From Lachnospiraceae bacterium (GTDB lineage Bacteria; Bacillota; Clostridia; Lachnospirales; Lachnospiraceae), in NCBI GenBank assembly GCA_017469945.1, contig JAFUFI010000023.1, positions 1 through 64,000 of the forward strand: a stretch of DNA of 64,000 nt, written 5' to 3'. Shown piece by piece: positions 1-9,449 of this stretch. The notes below the pieces were generated by a model that worked only from the letters and a program-made list of their open reading frames with translations, was not told the DNA's origin and made no database searches. Positions within the stretch are counted from its first letter, which is position 1. Each line of letters opens with the position of its first letter. Position numbers and translations under genes: made by a program.

Positions 1-58
1 AGTTGCTGTGTCCTTTTCAGAATAGTCTGAAAATGACACAGCAACTCCGTCCCCGGGG
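1..58. repeat. REP-like palindromic hairpin at the window edge
   Basis: Positions 1-12 (AGTTGCTGTGTC) are the exact reverse complement of 35-46. Inside them 14-21 pairs with 26-33, so about 20 base pairs form with one C/T mismatch (13/34) and a four-base loop. Directly after the hairpin comes CCGTCCCCGGGGG. Read on the - strand this gives a GGGGACGGAGTTGCTGTGTC pattern. It resembles, from memory, the REP palindromes that accompany Y1/RAYT transposases in Clostridia. No transposase is visible in the window. The element may continue to the left of position 1. It could instead act as a terminator for an upstream gene, but no T-tract follows it. Confidence 0.55.
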
Positions 59-161
59 GTCAAACCCTGCAAATGTGGAACCTAAATATCTGGAATTCTA
101 CTTTATTTAGAAAATTCACCTATTTCACAACCAAAATCCCAATTATAATTGAATTTAGCCA

Positions 162-190
162 TTTAACTCTACTGTACGTGGTGATATACT
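162..190 (+). promoter_or_regulatory. Sigma-A type promoter of the XRE/ABC operon
   Basis: A -35 box TTTAAC (162-167), a 17-base spacer and a -10 box TATACT (185-190) preceded by TGA (extended -10) are visible. Transcription would start near 197, about 50 bases before the regulator gene. The same TTTAAC -35 occurs at other promoters in this window. Confidence 0.6.
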
Positions 191-248
191 GTGATTAAAT
201 CAACCGGTAGATGAAACTCGAGAATGCGAACCACTGAAAGGAGAGATA

Positions 249-1154
249 ATGGAGGAGAAGGCTTTTTCAAAGATCCTGCAGAAACTTAGGAAAGAAGCGG
301 GAATGACACAGGAACAGTTGGCAGGAAAACTGGGTGTCAGCCCACAGGCAGTTTCTAAATGGGAAAACGGAAGCTACCCGGAGGGAGATCTTTTACCGCG
401 CCTTGCGGATTGCTTTGGAGTTTCTATTGATACGCTCTACGGCAGAGACGAAGGAAAGATTTCCGTAGAGCAGCAGGTGGTAAATGCGGTACATAGGATC
501 TGGGATGATGAGAGCCTGGATCACAATGGAAAAATAGGGGAGTATGGAAAGCTTTTCAAGAATATTCTCTGGGCTTTAAATATCGCTTCATTTTCTGCGG
601 GAAAAAACTATTATGAGATGCCGGTGTTTTCTGAAAAAGAAAAAATGGCATCGGCGGTCATAAACGACAGCTTTTATGAGTATATGAACCTTACCTGCGG
701 AAAGGAATTCTGTGTGTATCTGAAAAACCAGGAGGCAGGGGAAGGACTTCGGGTTTTTTTGAAGGATACGGAAAAAGTCAGAAAGCTCTTTAAAATGCTT
801 TCGGATAAGGACTGTGTTGATATCATCAGCTATATGTACAGTCTTTCGAGATTACAGTTTGCTGATGTTGATGCAATCTCGGCTTCTTGTAAAATCAGTA
901 AAGAAAAGACTGAAAAAGTATTGGAGTTTTTAACACAGGACCTTGGACTTAACAGCGGTAACAAACCTTTTGAATCCATATCGCTGATCGGTAAAGACGG
1001 AAAAGACAGTAAGGCCTATGCGGCCCATGAAACTTTTGGGGGATTGCTTTTTATTCTGTTTGCGGTTGCCGATGCTTATGTGCACACGCCATGGGGCTTC
1101 AGCAATATGACAGATAATAAAAGCGGACCATATTTAAAACGGGAGGAGTCATAA
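249..1154 (+). CDS. XRE-family transcriptional regulator
   Basis: A 301-residue protein. Residues about 8-62 form a classical Cro/C1-type helix-turn-helix (motif MTQEQLAGKLGVSPQAVSKW, then a conserved WENG). The remaining roughly 235 residues show no domain I recognise and may sense a ligand or mediate dimerisation. The ATG follows the Shine-Dalgarno sequence AAGGAGAG closely. The stop is four bases before the ABC transporter start, so the regulator and the two half-transporters form one operon. In Firmicutes this arrangement usually means that the regulator controls the exporter beside it in response to a toxic or signalling compound. That role is inferred; the ligand is unknown. Confidence 0.85.
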   Translation: MEEKAFSKILQKLRKEAGMTQEQLAGKLGVSPQAVSKWENGSYPEGDLLPRLADCFGVSIDTLYGRDEGKISVEQQVVNAVHRIWDDESLDHNGKIGEYGKLFKNILWALNIASFSAGKNYYEMPVFSEKEKMASAVINDSFYEYMNLTCGKEFCVYLKNQEAGEGLRVFLKDTEKVRKLFKMLSDKDCVDIISYMYSLSRLQFADVDAISASCKISKEKTEKVLEFLTQDLGLNSGNKPFESISLIGKDGKDSKAYAAHETFGGLLFILFAVADAYVHTPWGFSNMTDNKSGPYLKREES

Positions 1155-1158
1155 CTAC

Positions 1159-3018
1159 ATGTCAGACTTTAAAGAAAGCAAGGATAATCCCTTGCACAAA
1201 GAATTCGGTATATGGAGTAATACCGGATATATCATTAAAAATATGGCAAAATACTGTCCGCAGGCGATCTTTCTTACTATTCTGGGAATCGTATGCGGTT
1301 CCGTTTTCCAGTACTTTTGGGGGATCTTCGGAAAGTTTGTTATTGACGATATTACGGGGGGATTAGGAGAAAAGGAGAGCATACACAAACTCCTGATAAC
1401 CATCGCCATAGCGGGAGCTATAGCAGTCTTTTTGTCCCTGGGGAATACGATCTCGAACAATCAGCTCTGGTACAGGCTGATCTTCGTTCGCATGTATATG
1501 ATTACAGAGCGTATCGAGCGCGTACTTAACCTGAAATTCGAGATGCTTGAAAAGCCTGATGTTATGGATATAGCTGAAAGGGCAAGCGAGGCAACCGGTG
1601 GCAATTATAATGGCGTCGAGGGCATGATGAACAGAATGCGTGAGCTTGGGCAGAACGCATTCACTCTTGTTGTGACCTTCATTGCGGTAACGGTGCTTGA
1701 CTGGAGACTCATCATCGCAATAATCATCTTAAGTATTGGCGAATTTTTATACTACAGATATATTATTAAAAAGGACAAAAAAGAGGTCTGGGATAAGCTT
1801 TCCACCACGTGGCGCCAGACCCACTACATGGAAAGAGTTACCCAGGATTTTGATTTTGCCAAGGATATTCGTCTTTATGGTCTCAGCTCTTTTCTTGCGG
1901 ATAAGCAAAAGAAGATTTACGACAAGAGATATAAGCGCATTGCATATCACGAAGATCTGTGGTTTGGGTATAATGTGCTGGCGAGGCTTACCTATATCAT
2001 TATCCAGGCTTGCATATACGGAGCGCTGTATCTGGCTATTTTTAACAGGAGCCTTTCCGTCGGAAACTTTACCATGTTTCTGTCGATGGCGGTTGCTTTT
2101 TCCGGAGCTCTTACCAATTTCTTAAACAGATTCGGAGATTACAAGAGGGCTTCTTTAGAGACGGACGATTTCAGATCCTTTATGGAACTTGAGATATTTG
2201 ACGATGAGCAGGATGCAATCCCTGTGCCGGAAGCGGATGAATACGAGATAGAATTCGTAAATGTATCCTACAGATACCATAAAGCAGAAAAGGATGCCCT
2301 CACAGGGCTAAATCTCAAGATAAAGCCGGGAGAGAAGCTGGCGGTCGTAGGTCTTAACGGAGCAGGAAAGACTACGATGATAAAACTTCTGCTCAGGCTC
2401 TACGATCCGACCGAGGGGTATATTACGCTCAATGGTACGGATATCAGAAGATTCCGCAGGAAGGATTATTACAGACTTTTTGCACCGGTATTCCAAAATG
2501 TCGAGATCTTTGCATTTTTACTCGGAGAGAATATTTCTCTTAAACAGATGGAAAAGACGGACCGGGAAAAAGTGCTTAAATGTGCTGAGGAAGCGGATCT
2601 TCTTGAAAGAATTACATCTCTTGAAAAGGGAATTGATACCCCTCTTACCAATGTGGTAGAAGACGACGGAATAGACCTTTCCGGCGGCGAGAAACAAAAG
2701 CTGGCCCTTGCAAGAGCTCTTTACAAGGGAGCGAAGATGGTTGTCTTGGATGAGCCCACTTCTGCTCTTGATGCCCTTGCGGAACAGGCGCTTTACGAGA
2801 GATTCGACGAGATGGTGGGGACGAAGAGTGCGGTTTATATTTCACACAGACTTGCCTCCACAAGATTTTGCGATAACGTAGCCATGTTTTCCGGTGGACG
2901 GATGATCGAGTACGGAACCCACGACGAGCTTATGGCTAAGGGCGGGGAGTACGCTGATATGTTCAACACCCAGGCACAGTACTATCGTGAGGAAAGCGGG
3001 GTGAGTGAAAATGAATAA
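1159..3018 (+). CDS. ABC exporter half-transporter (permease-ATPase fusion), first subunit
   Basis: A 619-residue type IV ABC exporter half. An N-terminal membrane domain of about six helices (residues 30-340) is followed by a nucleotide-binding domain. Walker A GLNGAGKTT is near residue 398, the signature LSGGEKQKLALARAL near 507, and Walker B MVVLDEPTSALD near 527, followed by an ISHRL H-loop. The residue after Walker B is the usual Glu, so this site looks catalytically competent. A strong GGGAGGAG precedes the ATG. The end overlaps the next half-transporter, which indicates a heterodimer. Typical substrates of this class are peptides, lipids or drugs; nothing here fixes which. Confidence 0.88.
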   Translation: MSDFKESKDNPLHKEFGIWSNTGYIIKNMAKYCPQAIFLTILGIVCGSVFQYFWGIFGKFVIDDITGGLGEKESIHKLLITIAIAGAIAVFLSLGNTISNNQLWYRLIFVRMYMITERIERVLNLKFEMLEKPDVMDIAERASEATGGNYNGVEGMMNRMRELGQNAFTLVVTFIAVTVLDWRLIIAIIILSIGEFLYYRYIIKKDKKEVWDKLSTTWRQTHYMERVTQDFDFAKDIRLYGLSSFLADKQKKIYDKRYKRIAYHEDLWFGYNVLARLTYIIIQACIYGALYLAIFNRSLSVGNFTMFLSMAVAFSGALTNFLNRFGDYKRASLETDDFRSFMELEIFDDEQDAIPVPEADEYEIEFVNVSYRYHKAEKDALTGLNLKIKPGEKLAVVGLNGAGKTTMIKLLLRLYDPTEGYITLNGTDIRRFRRKDYYRLFAPVFQNVEIFAFLLGENISLKQMEKTDREKVLKCAEEADLLERITSLEKGIDTPLTNVVEDDGIDLSGGEKQKLALARALYKGAKMVVLDEPTSALDALAEQALYERFDEMVGTKSAVYISHRLASTRFCDNVAMFSGGRMIEYGTHDELMAKGGEYADMFNTQAQYYREESGVSENE

Positions 3019-4798
3019 AAAAGAGTTTAAAAAGATATTTGACACTATAAGCCTTCTTTTCTCCACAGCAGGAAAGAAATACCCGGGATTTTTCGTGGTT
3101 CAGATCATAAAGACCTTAGCAACCATCGGCCAGCCCTTTATCGCCATATTTGTATCCCCTCTTATCATCGACGAGATCGTAGGCACCAGAGACTTAAAGA
3201 AGATGATCATTTACGCGGGGATCATCATTTTCGGAGAGGCTGTTTTTTCCATTATCATTAATAAATGTGATGCGGTGCTGAATAAGTACGGGGAAAAACT
3301 TGGTAACTATTTTAATATTCTTATCGGAAAGCACTCCATGGAGCTGGATTTTCAGCTTACGGAGGACAAGGCAGCCCTTGAACAGATTGAAAAGGCCAGA
3401 ACCGGAATGGATTGGTACTCAGGCGGAGTAAAGGGAGTAGCGGATCAGGTATTTTTATTTATCGGAAATATATTTAAGATAGTCGGATTTGTAACCGTCA
3501 TTGCACTGCATGCACCCCTTCTTCTCGCTGTAATGGCTGTATATGTGGTGATAAATTCACTCCTTGTTTCGAAGCAAAATAAGATAAGTCTGGAAGCCTT
3601 TAAGAAGCTGTCCAAGGTAAACAGGCTCTTCGGGTACTTCGGCTGGAATATAGTCGATCCCAGATATGGAAAAGACGTAAGACTTTACGAAGCTCAGGAG
3701 ACTTTTGAATCTGCCTGGCAAAGGAATACCGACAAGAGCAATAAACACTGGAAATGGCAGGCGGATACACAGTTCCCATACGCGTTGATGCTGGATCTTT
3801 TCTCTATCATCCGAAGCATATTTGCATACTTCTACGTAGCGCTGCTTGCTATTAAGGGATTTTACAGTGTAGGTATCTTCAGTCAGCTTGTTGCTTCCGA
3901 GGGAGCCCTCGATGCAACTTTAGGCGGTCTTGTATGGAATATTACCGAGATAATAAAGAGATGTAATTACGCATACGAGTATGTGCTTTTTATGAACTAT
4001 CCGGCGGCTCTTCCCAAAGGGGATATGCCTGTGGAAAAAAAGTCTCATGAAATAGAATTCAGACATGTAACCTTTGCTTATCCCGGCACGGAGAGAAAGA
4101 TCCTTGATGATATCAGTATAAAGATTGCTCCCGGCGAGCACCTTTCGATCGTAGGACTTAACGGTGCGGGCAAGACTACATTCATCAAACTGCTTTGCAG
4201 ACTTTATGACCCCACGGAAGGCGAGATCCTTTTGGACGGAGTAAATATAAAAGAGTACGATTACAAGAAGTATATGGAGCAATTTGCCCCTGTATTCCAG
4301 GATTTTAAACTCTTTGCGCTCACTCTTTCGGATAATATCGTTTTTGACAAAGATACTGATGAGGCTAAAGAGCGCATAGGTGAGCTTACAAAGCTGGTTG
4401 GCCTTGAAGATTTTGTTAAAAAGCTCGATAAGGGAATGGATACAAATATATTCAAGTTCTTTGATGAGGAAGGTATTGAACCTTCGGGCGGTGAGCAGCA
4501 AAAGATCGCTATCGCTAGAGCTCTATACAAGGATTCACCGGTGGTTATCCTTGACGAGCCGACAGCAGCTTTAGACCCTGTTGCGGAGTATGATATATAC
4601 CGCCAGTTTAATACCCTTGTGGGAGGACGCAGCGCATTCTATATTTCCCACAGACTTTCGAGCTGTAAGTTCTGTGATAAGATCGCGGTTTTCTCGGATG
4701 GAAAGATTGCGGAATACGGAACTCACGAGGAACTTGAGAAGATTCCGGGAGGCATCTACGCCGCTATGTTTGAGGCTCAGGCAAAGTATTATAGATAG
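3011..4798 (+). CDS. ABC exporter half-transporter, second subunit
   Basis: A 595-residue partner of the preceding gene with the same permease-ATPase layout. Walker A GLNGAGKTT is near residue 381, the signature reads PSGGEQQKIAIARAL near 491, and Walker B VVILDEPTAALD is near 511. I chose the ATG at 3011, overlapping the previous stop by eight bases, because GGGGTG lies about seven bases upstream; a GTG at 3005 is also in frame. The two subunits resemble each other through the ATPase domain, consistent with an old duplication and a heterodimeric exporter. The signature of this subunit begins with Pro rather than Leu, a mild departure that could make the two ATP sites unequal. Confidence 0.87.
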   Translation: MNKKEFKKIFDTISLLFSTAGKKYPGFFVVQIIKTLATIGQPFIAIFVSPLIIDEIVGTRDLKKMIIYAGIIIFGEAVFSIIINKCDAVLNKYGEKLGNYFNILIGKHSMELDFQLTEDKAALEQIEKARTGMDWYSGGVKGVADQVFLFIGNIFKIVGFVTVIALHAPLLLAVMAVYVVINSLLVSKQNKISLEAFKKLSKVNRLFGYFGWNIVDPRYGKDVRLYEAQETFESAWQRNTDKSNKHWKWQADTQFPYALMLDLFSIIRSIFAYFYVALLAIKGFYSVGIFSQLVASEGALDATLGGLVWNITEIIKRCNYAYEYVLFMNYPAALPKGDMPVEKKSHEIEFRHVTFAYPGTERKILDDISIKIAPGEHLSIVGLNGAGKTTFIKLLCRLYDPTEGEILLDGVNIKEYDYKKYMEQFAPVFQDFKLFALTLSDNIVFDKDTDEAKERIGELTKLVGLEDFVKKLDKGMDTNIFKFFDEEGIEPSGGEQQKIAIARALYKDSPVVILDEPTAALDPVAEYDIYRQFNTLVGGRSAFYISHRLSSCKFCDKIAVFSDGKIAEYGTHEELEKIPGGIYAAMFEAQAKYYR

Positions 4799-4868
4799 CA
4801 AAAAACAAAAACGCAATATATGACCAGTCCTTAACAAAAGTTAGTAGGTATTAACTATGGGCTATATG

Positions 4869-4910
4869 ATAGATTTTGAGTATGTGAAAATGTGCTCAAA
4901 ATCTATTTGT
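4869..4910 (+). terminator. 12-bp hairpin after the ABC exporter operon
   Basis: ATAGATTTTGAG (4869-4880) pairs perfectly with CTCAAAATCTAT (4895-4906) around a 14-base loop, and TTGTTTAT follows. It is weak in G/C and its T-tract is interrupted. It may be the terminator of the exporter operon, or an operator for the xylan cassette that starts 98 bases downstream. I see no better terminator between 4799 and 5003 and no convincing promoter there, although TATGAT at 4865-4870 is a possible -10. Confidence 0.45.
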
Positions 4911-5003
4911 TTATAGGGAAAATGTAAGCAAAAGTTTGAATGCGCCGGAGCGCAAAGAGCAGCAAGCGAAGATTTTGAATCTATATAGAAAAGCGAGATA
5001 AAA

Positions 5004-6131
5004 ATGAACCCGAATTACAGAAATGTATTTGCCGAGATCGGTATACCCGAGAGCGAAGTGAAAGCAAGGCTCGAAGAGATAAAGGAGCAGTTTTTCCATG
5101 GCAAAGATTCATTTTACCATGAGACTTCGGATGGTATGGCCTATCTTGAAGATACAGGAAATTTTGATGCCAGAACCGAAGGCATGAGCTACGGAATGAT
5201 GATCTGCGTCCAGCTTGATATGAAAGATGAGTTTGACCGTATCTGGAAATGGGCGAAGAAATATATGTATATGACGGAAGGATACAGCGAAGGATATTTC
5301 GCCTGGTCCTGCGCTACAGACGGAAAGAGAAATGCCGACGGGGCCGCTCCCGACGGAGAGGAATTCTTTGTAATGGCACTTTTCTTTGCAAGCCACAGAT
5401 GGGGAGACGGAGAGGGAGACTTAAATTACTCCGCCGAGGCTAAAAAGATCCTTTCCGCTATGGTCCATAAGGGAGAAAACGGAAGAACCGGCGCTCCCAT
5501 GTTTAACAGAGACAATCATCAGATCCTCTTTGTACCCGGAATCGATTACACCGATCCTTCCTATCATCTGCCTCATTTCTATGAGCTTTGGGCTAAGTGG
5601 GGAAATGAAGAGGACAAGGAGTTTTTCAAAGAGGCCGCAAAGGTAAGCAGAGTTTACTTAAGCGAGGCTTGCCACCCTGATACCGGATTTTCCGCAGAGT
5701 ACGCTGAATTTGACGGATCGCCCATGTCAAGACCGATTCCATGGACAAAGGACAGGCACGACTGGTTCTTCAGCGATTCCTACAGGACAGTCGCAAATAT
5801 CGGACTTGACTTTGCATGGTTTGGAAAAGACGAAGGCCAGACTAAGGCGGCATATAACATTCAGCGCGCGCTTTTAAACGATATGGAAAATGATATTTAC
5901 CATATCTACGAGGTTGACGGAAGAATCGCCGGAGAAAAAGCCCTTCATCCTTTTGCCATCACAGCAACGGTTGCTCAGTCGACTCTTGCCACAAAGCTTG
6001 ATGATATTGCGAAAACCTGGGTTAAGAAGTTTTACGAAATGCCCCTTAGAACCGGCGAGAGAAGATATTACGACAACTGCCTTTATATGTTTGCATTCCT
6101 CGCTCTTTCGGGAAATTATCGCATATACTAG
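5004..6131 (+). CDS. GH8 reducing-end xylose-releasing exo-oligoxylanase (Rex)
   Basis: A 375-residue protein whose whole length matches the compact GH8 Rex type (EC 3.2.1.156). These enzymes remove single xylose units from the reducing end of short xylo-oligosaccharides by inversion. The motif DARTEGMSYGMM places the probable general acid at Glu59. Asp258 in FSDSYR is the likely general base by position. No signal peptide or membrane segment is present, so it acts in the cytoplasm on imported oligosaccharides. The Shine-Dalgarno sequence is weak (AAGCGAG). It is the first gene of a cassette with an SGNH esterase and a GH43 enzyme, with gaps of 43 and 8 bases. General GH8 endoglucanases are longer and secreted, which argues against that alternative. 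Confidence 0.88.
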   Translation: MNPNYRNVFAEIGIPESEVKARLEEIKEQFFHGKDSFYHETSDGMAYLEDTGNFDARTEGMSYGMMICVQLDMKDEFDRIWKWAKKYMYMTEGYSEGYFAWSCATDGKRNADGAAPDGEEFFVMALFFASHRWGDGEGDLNYSAEAKKILSAMVHKGENGRTGAPMFNRDNHQILFVPGIDYTDPSYHLPHFYELWAKWGNEEDKEFFKEAAKVSRVYLSEACHPDTGFSAEYAEFDGSPMSRPIPWTKDRHDWFFSDSYRTVANIGLDFAWFGKDEGQTKAAYNIQRALLNDMENDIYHIYEVDGRIAGEKALHPFAITATVAQSTLATKLDDIAKTWVKKFYEMPLRTGERRYYDNCLYMFAFLALSGNYRIY

Positions 6132-6174
6132 GCGGCTTTCGCTTGATTAAAGATCTGCAAAGAAGGTAAAAGAT

Positions 6175-7905
6175 ATGAACGAAGACAGAAGAGGGCCGGT
6201 AGCACCTAAGGACCCCACAATGAAAAGGCCCTGCTACTATATTATGAAAAACAAGGATGTCTGCGCATCGCCGCAGCCTGACGGCAGAGGCATCCAGTTT
6301 ATATACGAAAGCGACGGACGTCTTAAGGCCAGCGCCAAACTTGTGGGCAGCCTCGAAGATGAAAAGATGATCGCTCAGCTTGATACCGTTGAAGGCTTAA
6401 GAGCTCAGGTCCATTCCGTAGGCGTATCCGTTAAAAAGCCCGGAGAGCCCGTTGGCGTAAGATTCGCTTTCCAGATGTACGGAAAGACCGATCCGTACGT
6501 ATCCGGAACCACTCTTTATATGGATGTTCCTTCCGATGGTATGGAGATGGTGATGGAGCTCGATAAGTTCACCTGGTCGGAGGATGACAATGTTCCCGGT
6601 CAGATCCGCTTCGAGTTTCCCGAAGCCGGAATGCAGGCTAAAGTATCTGTTTGCTTTTATATGAATGACGGGTACACGGCCCCCGAGCAAAAAACAGATA
6701 AGGATATTGATTTTAACAGCCCCGTTTACAAGGCAATGATAGAAAAATCTCTTCTTCAAAAGGGAAATACGGGAAGACTTAAAAAGGCAATAGAAAAAGC
6801 AAGACGCGGCGAAGAGGTAACCGTTGGTTTTATCGGCGGTTCCATAACCCAGGGTGCCGGAGCAATCCCCATCAATGAAAACTGCTACGCATACAACGCT
6901 TTTAAAGGCTTCTGTGATCTTGCCGGAAGAGGATATGAAGATAATGTTAAATACGTAAAGGCGGGCGTCGGAGGAACTCCTTCCGAGGTCGGAATCCTCA
7001 GATACAGGGCGGATGTTGAGGATAACGGAGAAATCTCTCCCGACGTGATGATCGTAGAATTTGCCGTAAATGATGAAGGCGACGAGACAAAGGGCGAGTT
7101 TTACGACTCTCTTGTTAGAAAGATTTACAACAGCCCGCAGAAGCCCGCTGTGATCCTTCTTTTTGCGGTATTCGTTGACGGATACAACCTTGAAGAGAGA
7201 CTTAAGTGCGTCGGAGAGAGCTACAATCTTCCCATGGTCAGCACAAAAAAGAGCGTTTACGACCAGTTCTACTTTAGCGAGGAAGAGGGCGGTATCGTAT
7301 CAAAGAACCAGTACTTCTACGATATGTACCATCCCACAAATGTCGGACATAAGATCATGGCGGACGGGCTCATCAATATGTTTAAGATCGCGGATGAGGC
7401 TCCCTATGAGGAGGACTTCGACATTACAAATATAAAACCTCCCAAGGGTGGAGAGTTCGAAAACATTTACTTTGTTGACAGAGCAAATATTGATAAGTGC
7501 AGCGCTGTTGTAAGTTACGATGCCGGGGCGTTTACCGGCGAGAGTAAGGAGCTTCAGTTCGTCGAGAGAAATCTTGATCTCGGAGGAACTCCCGAGTTTA
7601 AAAACAACTGGCTCTACGACGGAAAAGCCTGCAAAGATAATGCCACATTCAGACTCAATGTCAAAGCTTCGGCGCTTCTTGTGGCATATATGGATTCTGC
7701 GTCGATCGAAGTGGGAACTTGTAAGGTCAGCGTAGACGGAAAGGAAGTCCTTTCCATCGATCCCCATATTGTGGGATGGTCACATTGCAATGCATATATA
7801 GCCTTCAGAGGATTAGAGAATAAAGAGAGAGTAGTAGAAATCACAATTCCCGAAAAGGACAAGGACAAGAGATTTACGCTTCTTGGATTCGGAATTGTGG
7901 ATTAA
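6175..7905 (+). CDS. SGNH/GDSL hydrolase, probable cytoplasmic acetyl-xylan esterase
   Basis: A 576-residue protein with an SGNH hydrolase core in the middle. Block I GGSITQG carries the nucleophile Ser223. Block II contains GVGGTPS. Block III VEFAVNDEGD carries Asn299. Block V DMYHPTNVGH carries Asp383 and His386. About 200 residues before the core and 140 after it look beta-rich and are probably jelly-roll-like accessory domains. No signal peptide is seen. Its place between a GH8 Rex and a GH43 enzyme suggests removal of acetyl groups from imported xylo-oligosaccharides. That substrate is inferred from context, because the fold alone does not distinguish acetyl from other acyl esters. A good AGAAGG precedes the ATG. 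Confidence 0.8.
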   Translation: MNEDRRGPVAPKDPTMKRPCYYIMKNKDVCASPQPDGRGIQFIYESDGRLKASAKLVGSLEDEKMIAQLDTVEGLRAQVHSVGVSVKKPGEPVGVRFAFQMYGKTDPYVSGTTLYMDVPSDGMEMVMELDKFTWSEDDNVPGQIRFEFPEAGMQAKVSVCFYMNDGYTAPEQKTDKDIDFNSPVYKAMIEKSLLQKGNTGRLKKAIEKARRGEEVTVGFIGGSITQGAGAIPINENCYAYNAFKGFCDLAGRGYEDNVKYVKAGVGGTPSEVGILRYRADVEDNGEISPDVMIVEFAVNDEGDETKGEFYDSLVRKIYNSPQKPAVILLFAVFVDGYNLEERLKCVGESYNLPMVSTKKSVYDQFYFSEEEGGIVSKNQYFYDMYHPTNVGHKIMADGLINMFKIADEAPYEEDFDITNIKPPKGGEFENIYFVDRANIDKCSAVVSYDAGAFTGESKELQFVERNLDLGGTPEFKNNWLYDGKACKDNATFRLNVKASALLVAYMDSASIEVGTCKVSVDGKEVLSIDPHIVGWSHCNAYIAFRGLENKERVVEITIPEKDKDKRFTLLGFGIVD

Positions 7906-7913
7906 GGAGTCTT

Positions 7914-9449
7914 ATGAAAAAGCTGGTGAATCCAATATTAAAAATGGATTATCCGGATCCGGATGTTATCCGTGTCGGAGATACATATTATATGGTGTCT
8001 ACGACAATGTATTTTATGCCGGGATGCGTCATCTTAAGATCGTACGATCTTGCCGAGTGGGAGATAGTCGGATATGTGTATGATAAGCTGGACGATACTC
8101 CCGCCGAGAGGATGGAGTTTGAGAAAAACGAATACTCCGGCGGAATGTGGGCTCCGTCCATCAGATATCATGAAAATGAGTTTATCATTTCCTTCAGGAG
8201 CAACAGCGGCGATAAGAATTACATCTTCCGTTCCGACAAAATAGAGGGACCCTGGAAGAAAAATGTACTTCAGGGAGCTTTTCACGATTCATCGCTTCTT
8301 TTTGATGACGACGGAAGAAAGTACATTGTTTACGGAAATACTGAGATCCGCATAACCGAGCTTAATGATGAACTTACAGCTCCAAAACCGGGAGGACTTA
8401 ACAGAATCCTTTTCAGGGACGAGACAAAGCATATCCTCGGATACGAAGGGTCTCACATATACAAAATAGGAGAGTATTACTACGTATTTGTTATAAACTG
8501 GCCCGAAGGTGGAGTCAGAACGGAAAGCTGCTTTAGGTCAAAGAGCCTTACGGGAGAGTTTGAAGGCGGAGTTGTTCTTTCATCGGGAACAGACTACAGT
8601 CCTACGGGAGTTGCCCAGGGCGGAATCGTCGATACTCTCGGAGGAAAATGGTTTGCAGTTCTTTTCCAGGATATGGGAGCCGTAGGAAGGATTCCGGTAC
8701 TCGTACCCGTGACCTGGAAGGATGATTTTCCTGTTTTCGGAGAGGAAGGCAAAGCTCCGGAGAGGCTTGAAATCGTAAGCTCAAGACCCGGATATCCCTA
8801 CGAGCCTTTATATACTTCCGACAGATTCCTTCCTAAAGAAGGGCTTCCCAAGGAGAGACAGCTTTCTCCTCAGTGGCAGTGGAACCACCAGCCGGACAAT
8901 AACCTTTGGAGACTTCTTCCCGAAGGTGGGCTTGAAGTTAAGACAGATAAAATAGCTATCAATCTTACACATGCCAAAAATACCCTGACTCAGCGTATGC
9001 TCTGGCCCTGCTGTGGCGCGGAAGTTACTATTGATGCTTCGTCTTTAAAGGACGGGGATGTTGCCGGGCTTTGCGCTCTTCAGTATTGCTACGGTCTTGT
9101 AGGGGTTATGAAGGAACTCGGCAATTACTATCTTGTTAGGATCGTAAGAAATACTGAAAAAGATAAAGACAATATGGCAAGGGTTGATTTTATGCCGGGA
9201 TATCTTACGGACAAGATAAGACTTGACGGCCCTGAAGTAACGGTTTATCTTAAAGCAAATTTTGAGGATATGAAGGACAGACTTGATTTTTACTACTTCA
9301 AGAAAGACAAGTTTGTTAAGGTCGGAGCGCATCATAAGATGGAGTTTAGATTGTCTCATTTTACGGGCAACAGATTCGGACTTTGCGTTTACTCCACAAA
9401 GCGCCCCGGCGGAAAAGCAATATTTAAGAACTTTATTTACAGCAATTAA
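7914..9449 (+). CDS. GH43 glycoside hydrolase (beta-xylosidase / alpha-L-arabinofuranosidase type)
   Basis: A 511-residue protein with the five-bladed propeller signature of GH43 in its first 310 residues. DYPDPDVI places the general base at Asp15. FHDSSLLFDDDG gives Asp125 as the pKa-modulating residue. GYEGSHIYK gives Glu178 as the general acid. The C-terminal 190 residues look like the beta-sandwich that follows the propeller in many GH43 beta-xylosidases. No signal peptide is present, so it works in the cytoplasm. The start lies eight bases after the esterase stop behind AAGGAG, which makes the last gene of the cassette tightly coupled. Whether it prefers xylose or arabinose cannot be told from sequence alone. 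Confidence 0.87.
   Translation: MKKLVNPILKMDYPDPDVIRVGDTYYMVSTTMYFMPGCVILRSYDLAEWEIVGYVYDKLDDTPAERMEFEKNEYSGGMWAPSIRYHENEFIISFRSNSGDKNYIFRSDKIEGPWKKNVLQGAFHDSSLLFDDDGRKYIVYGNTEIRITELNDELTAPKPGGLNRILFRDETKHILGYEGSHIYKIGEYYYVFVINWPEGGVRTESCFRSKSLTGEFEGGVVLSSGTDYSPTGVAQGGIVDTLGGKWFAVLFQDMGAVGRIPVLVPVTWKDDFPVFGEEGKAPERLEIVSSRPGYPYEPLYTSDRFLPKEGLPKERQLSPQWQWNHQPDNNLWRLLPEGGLEVKTDKIAINLTHAKNTLTQRMLWPCCGAEVTIDASSLKDGDVAGLCALQYCYGLVGVMKELGNYYLVRIVRNTEKDKDNMARVDFMPGYLTDKIRLDGPEVTVYLKANFEDMKDRLDFYYFKKDKFVKVGAHHKMEFRLSHFTGNRFGLCVYSTKRPGGKAIFKNFIYSN

Noticed and set aside
3920-4501. Antisense open frame of 193 residues inside the second ABC exporter gene
   Set aside because: It overlaps the Walker motifs of a well-supported gene and shows no family resemblance.
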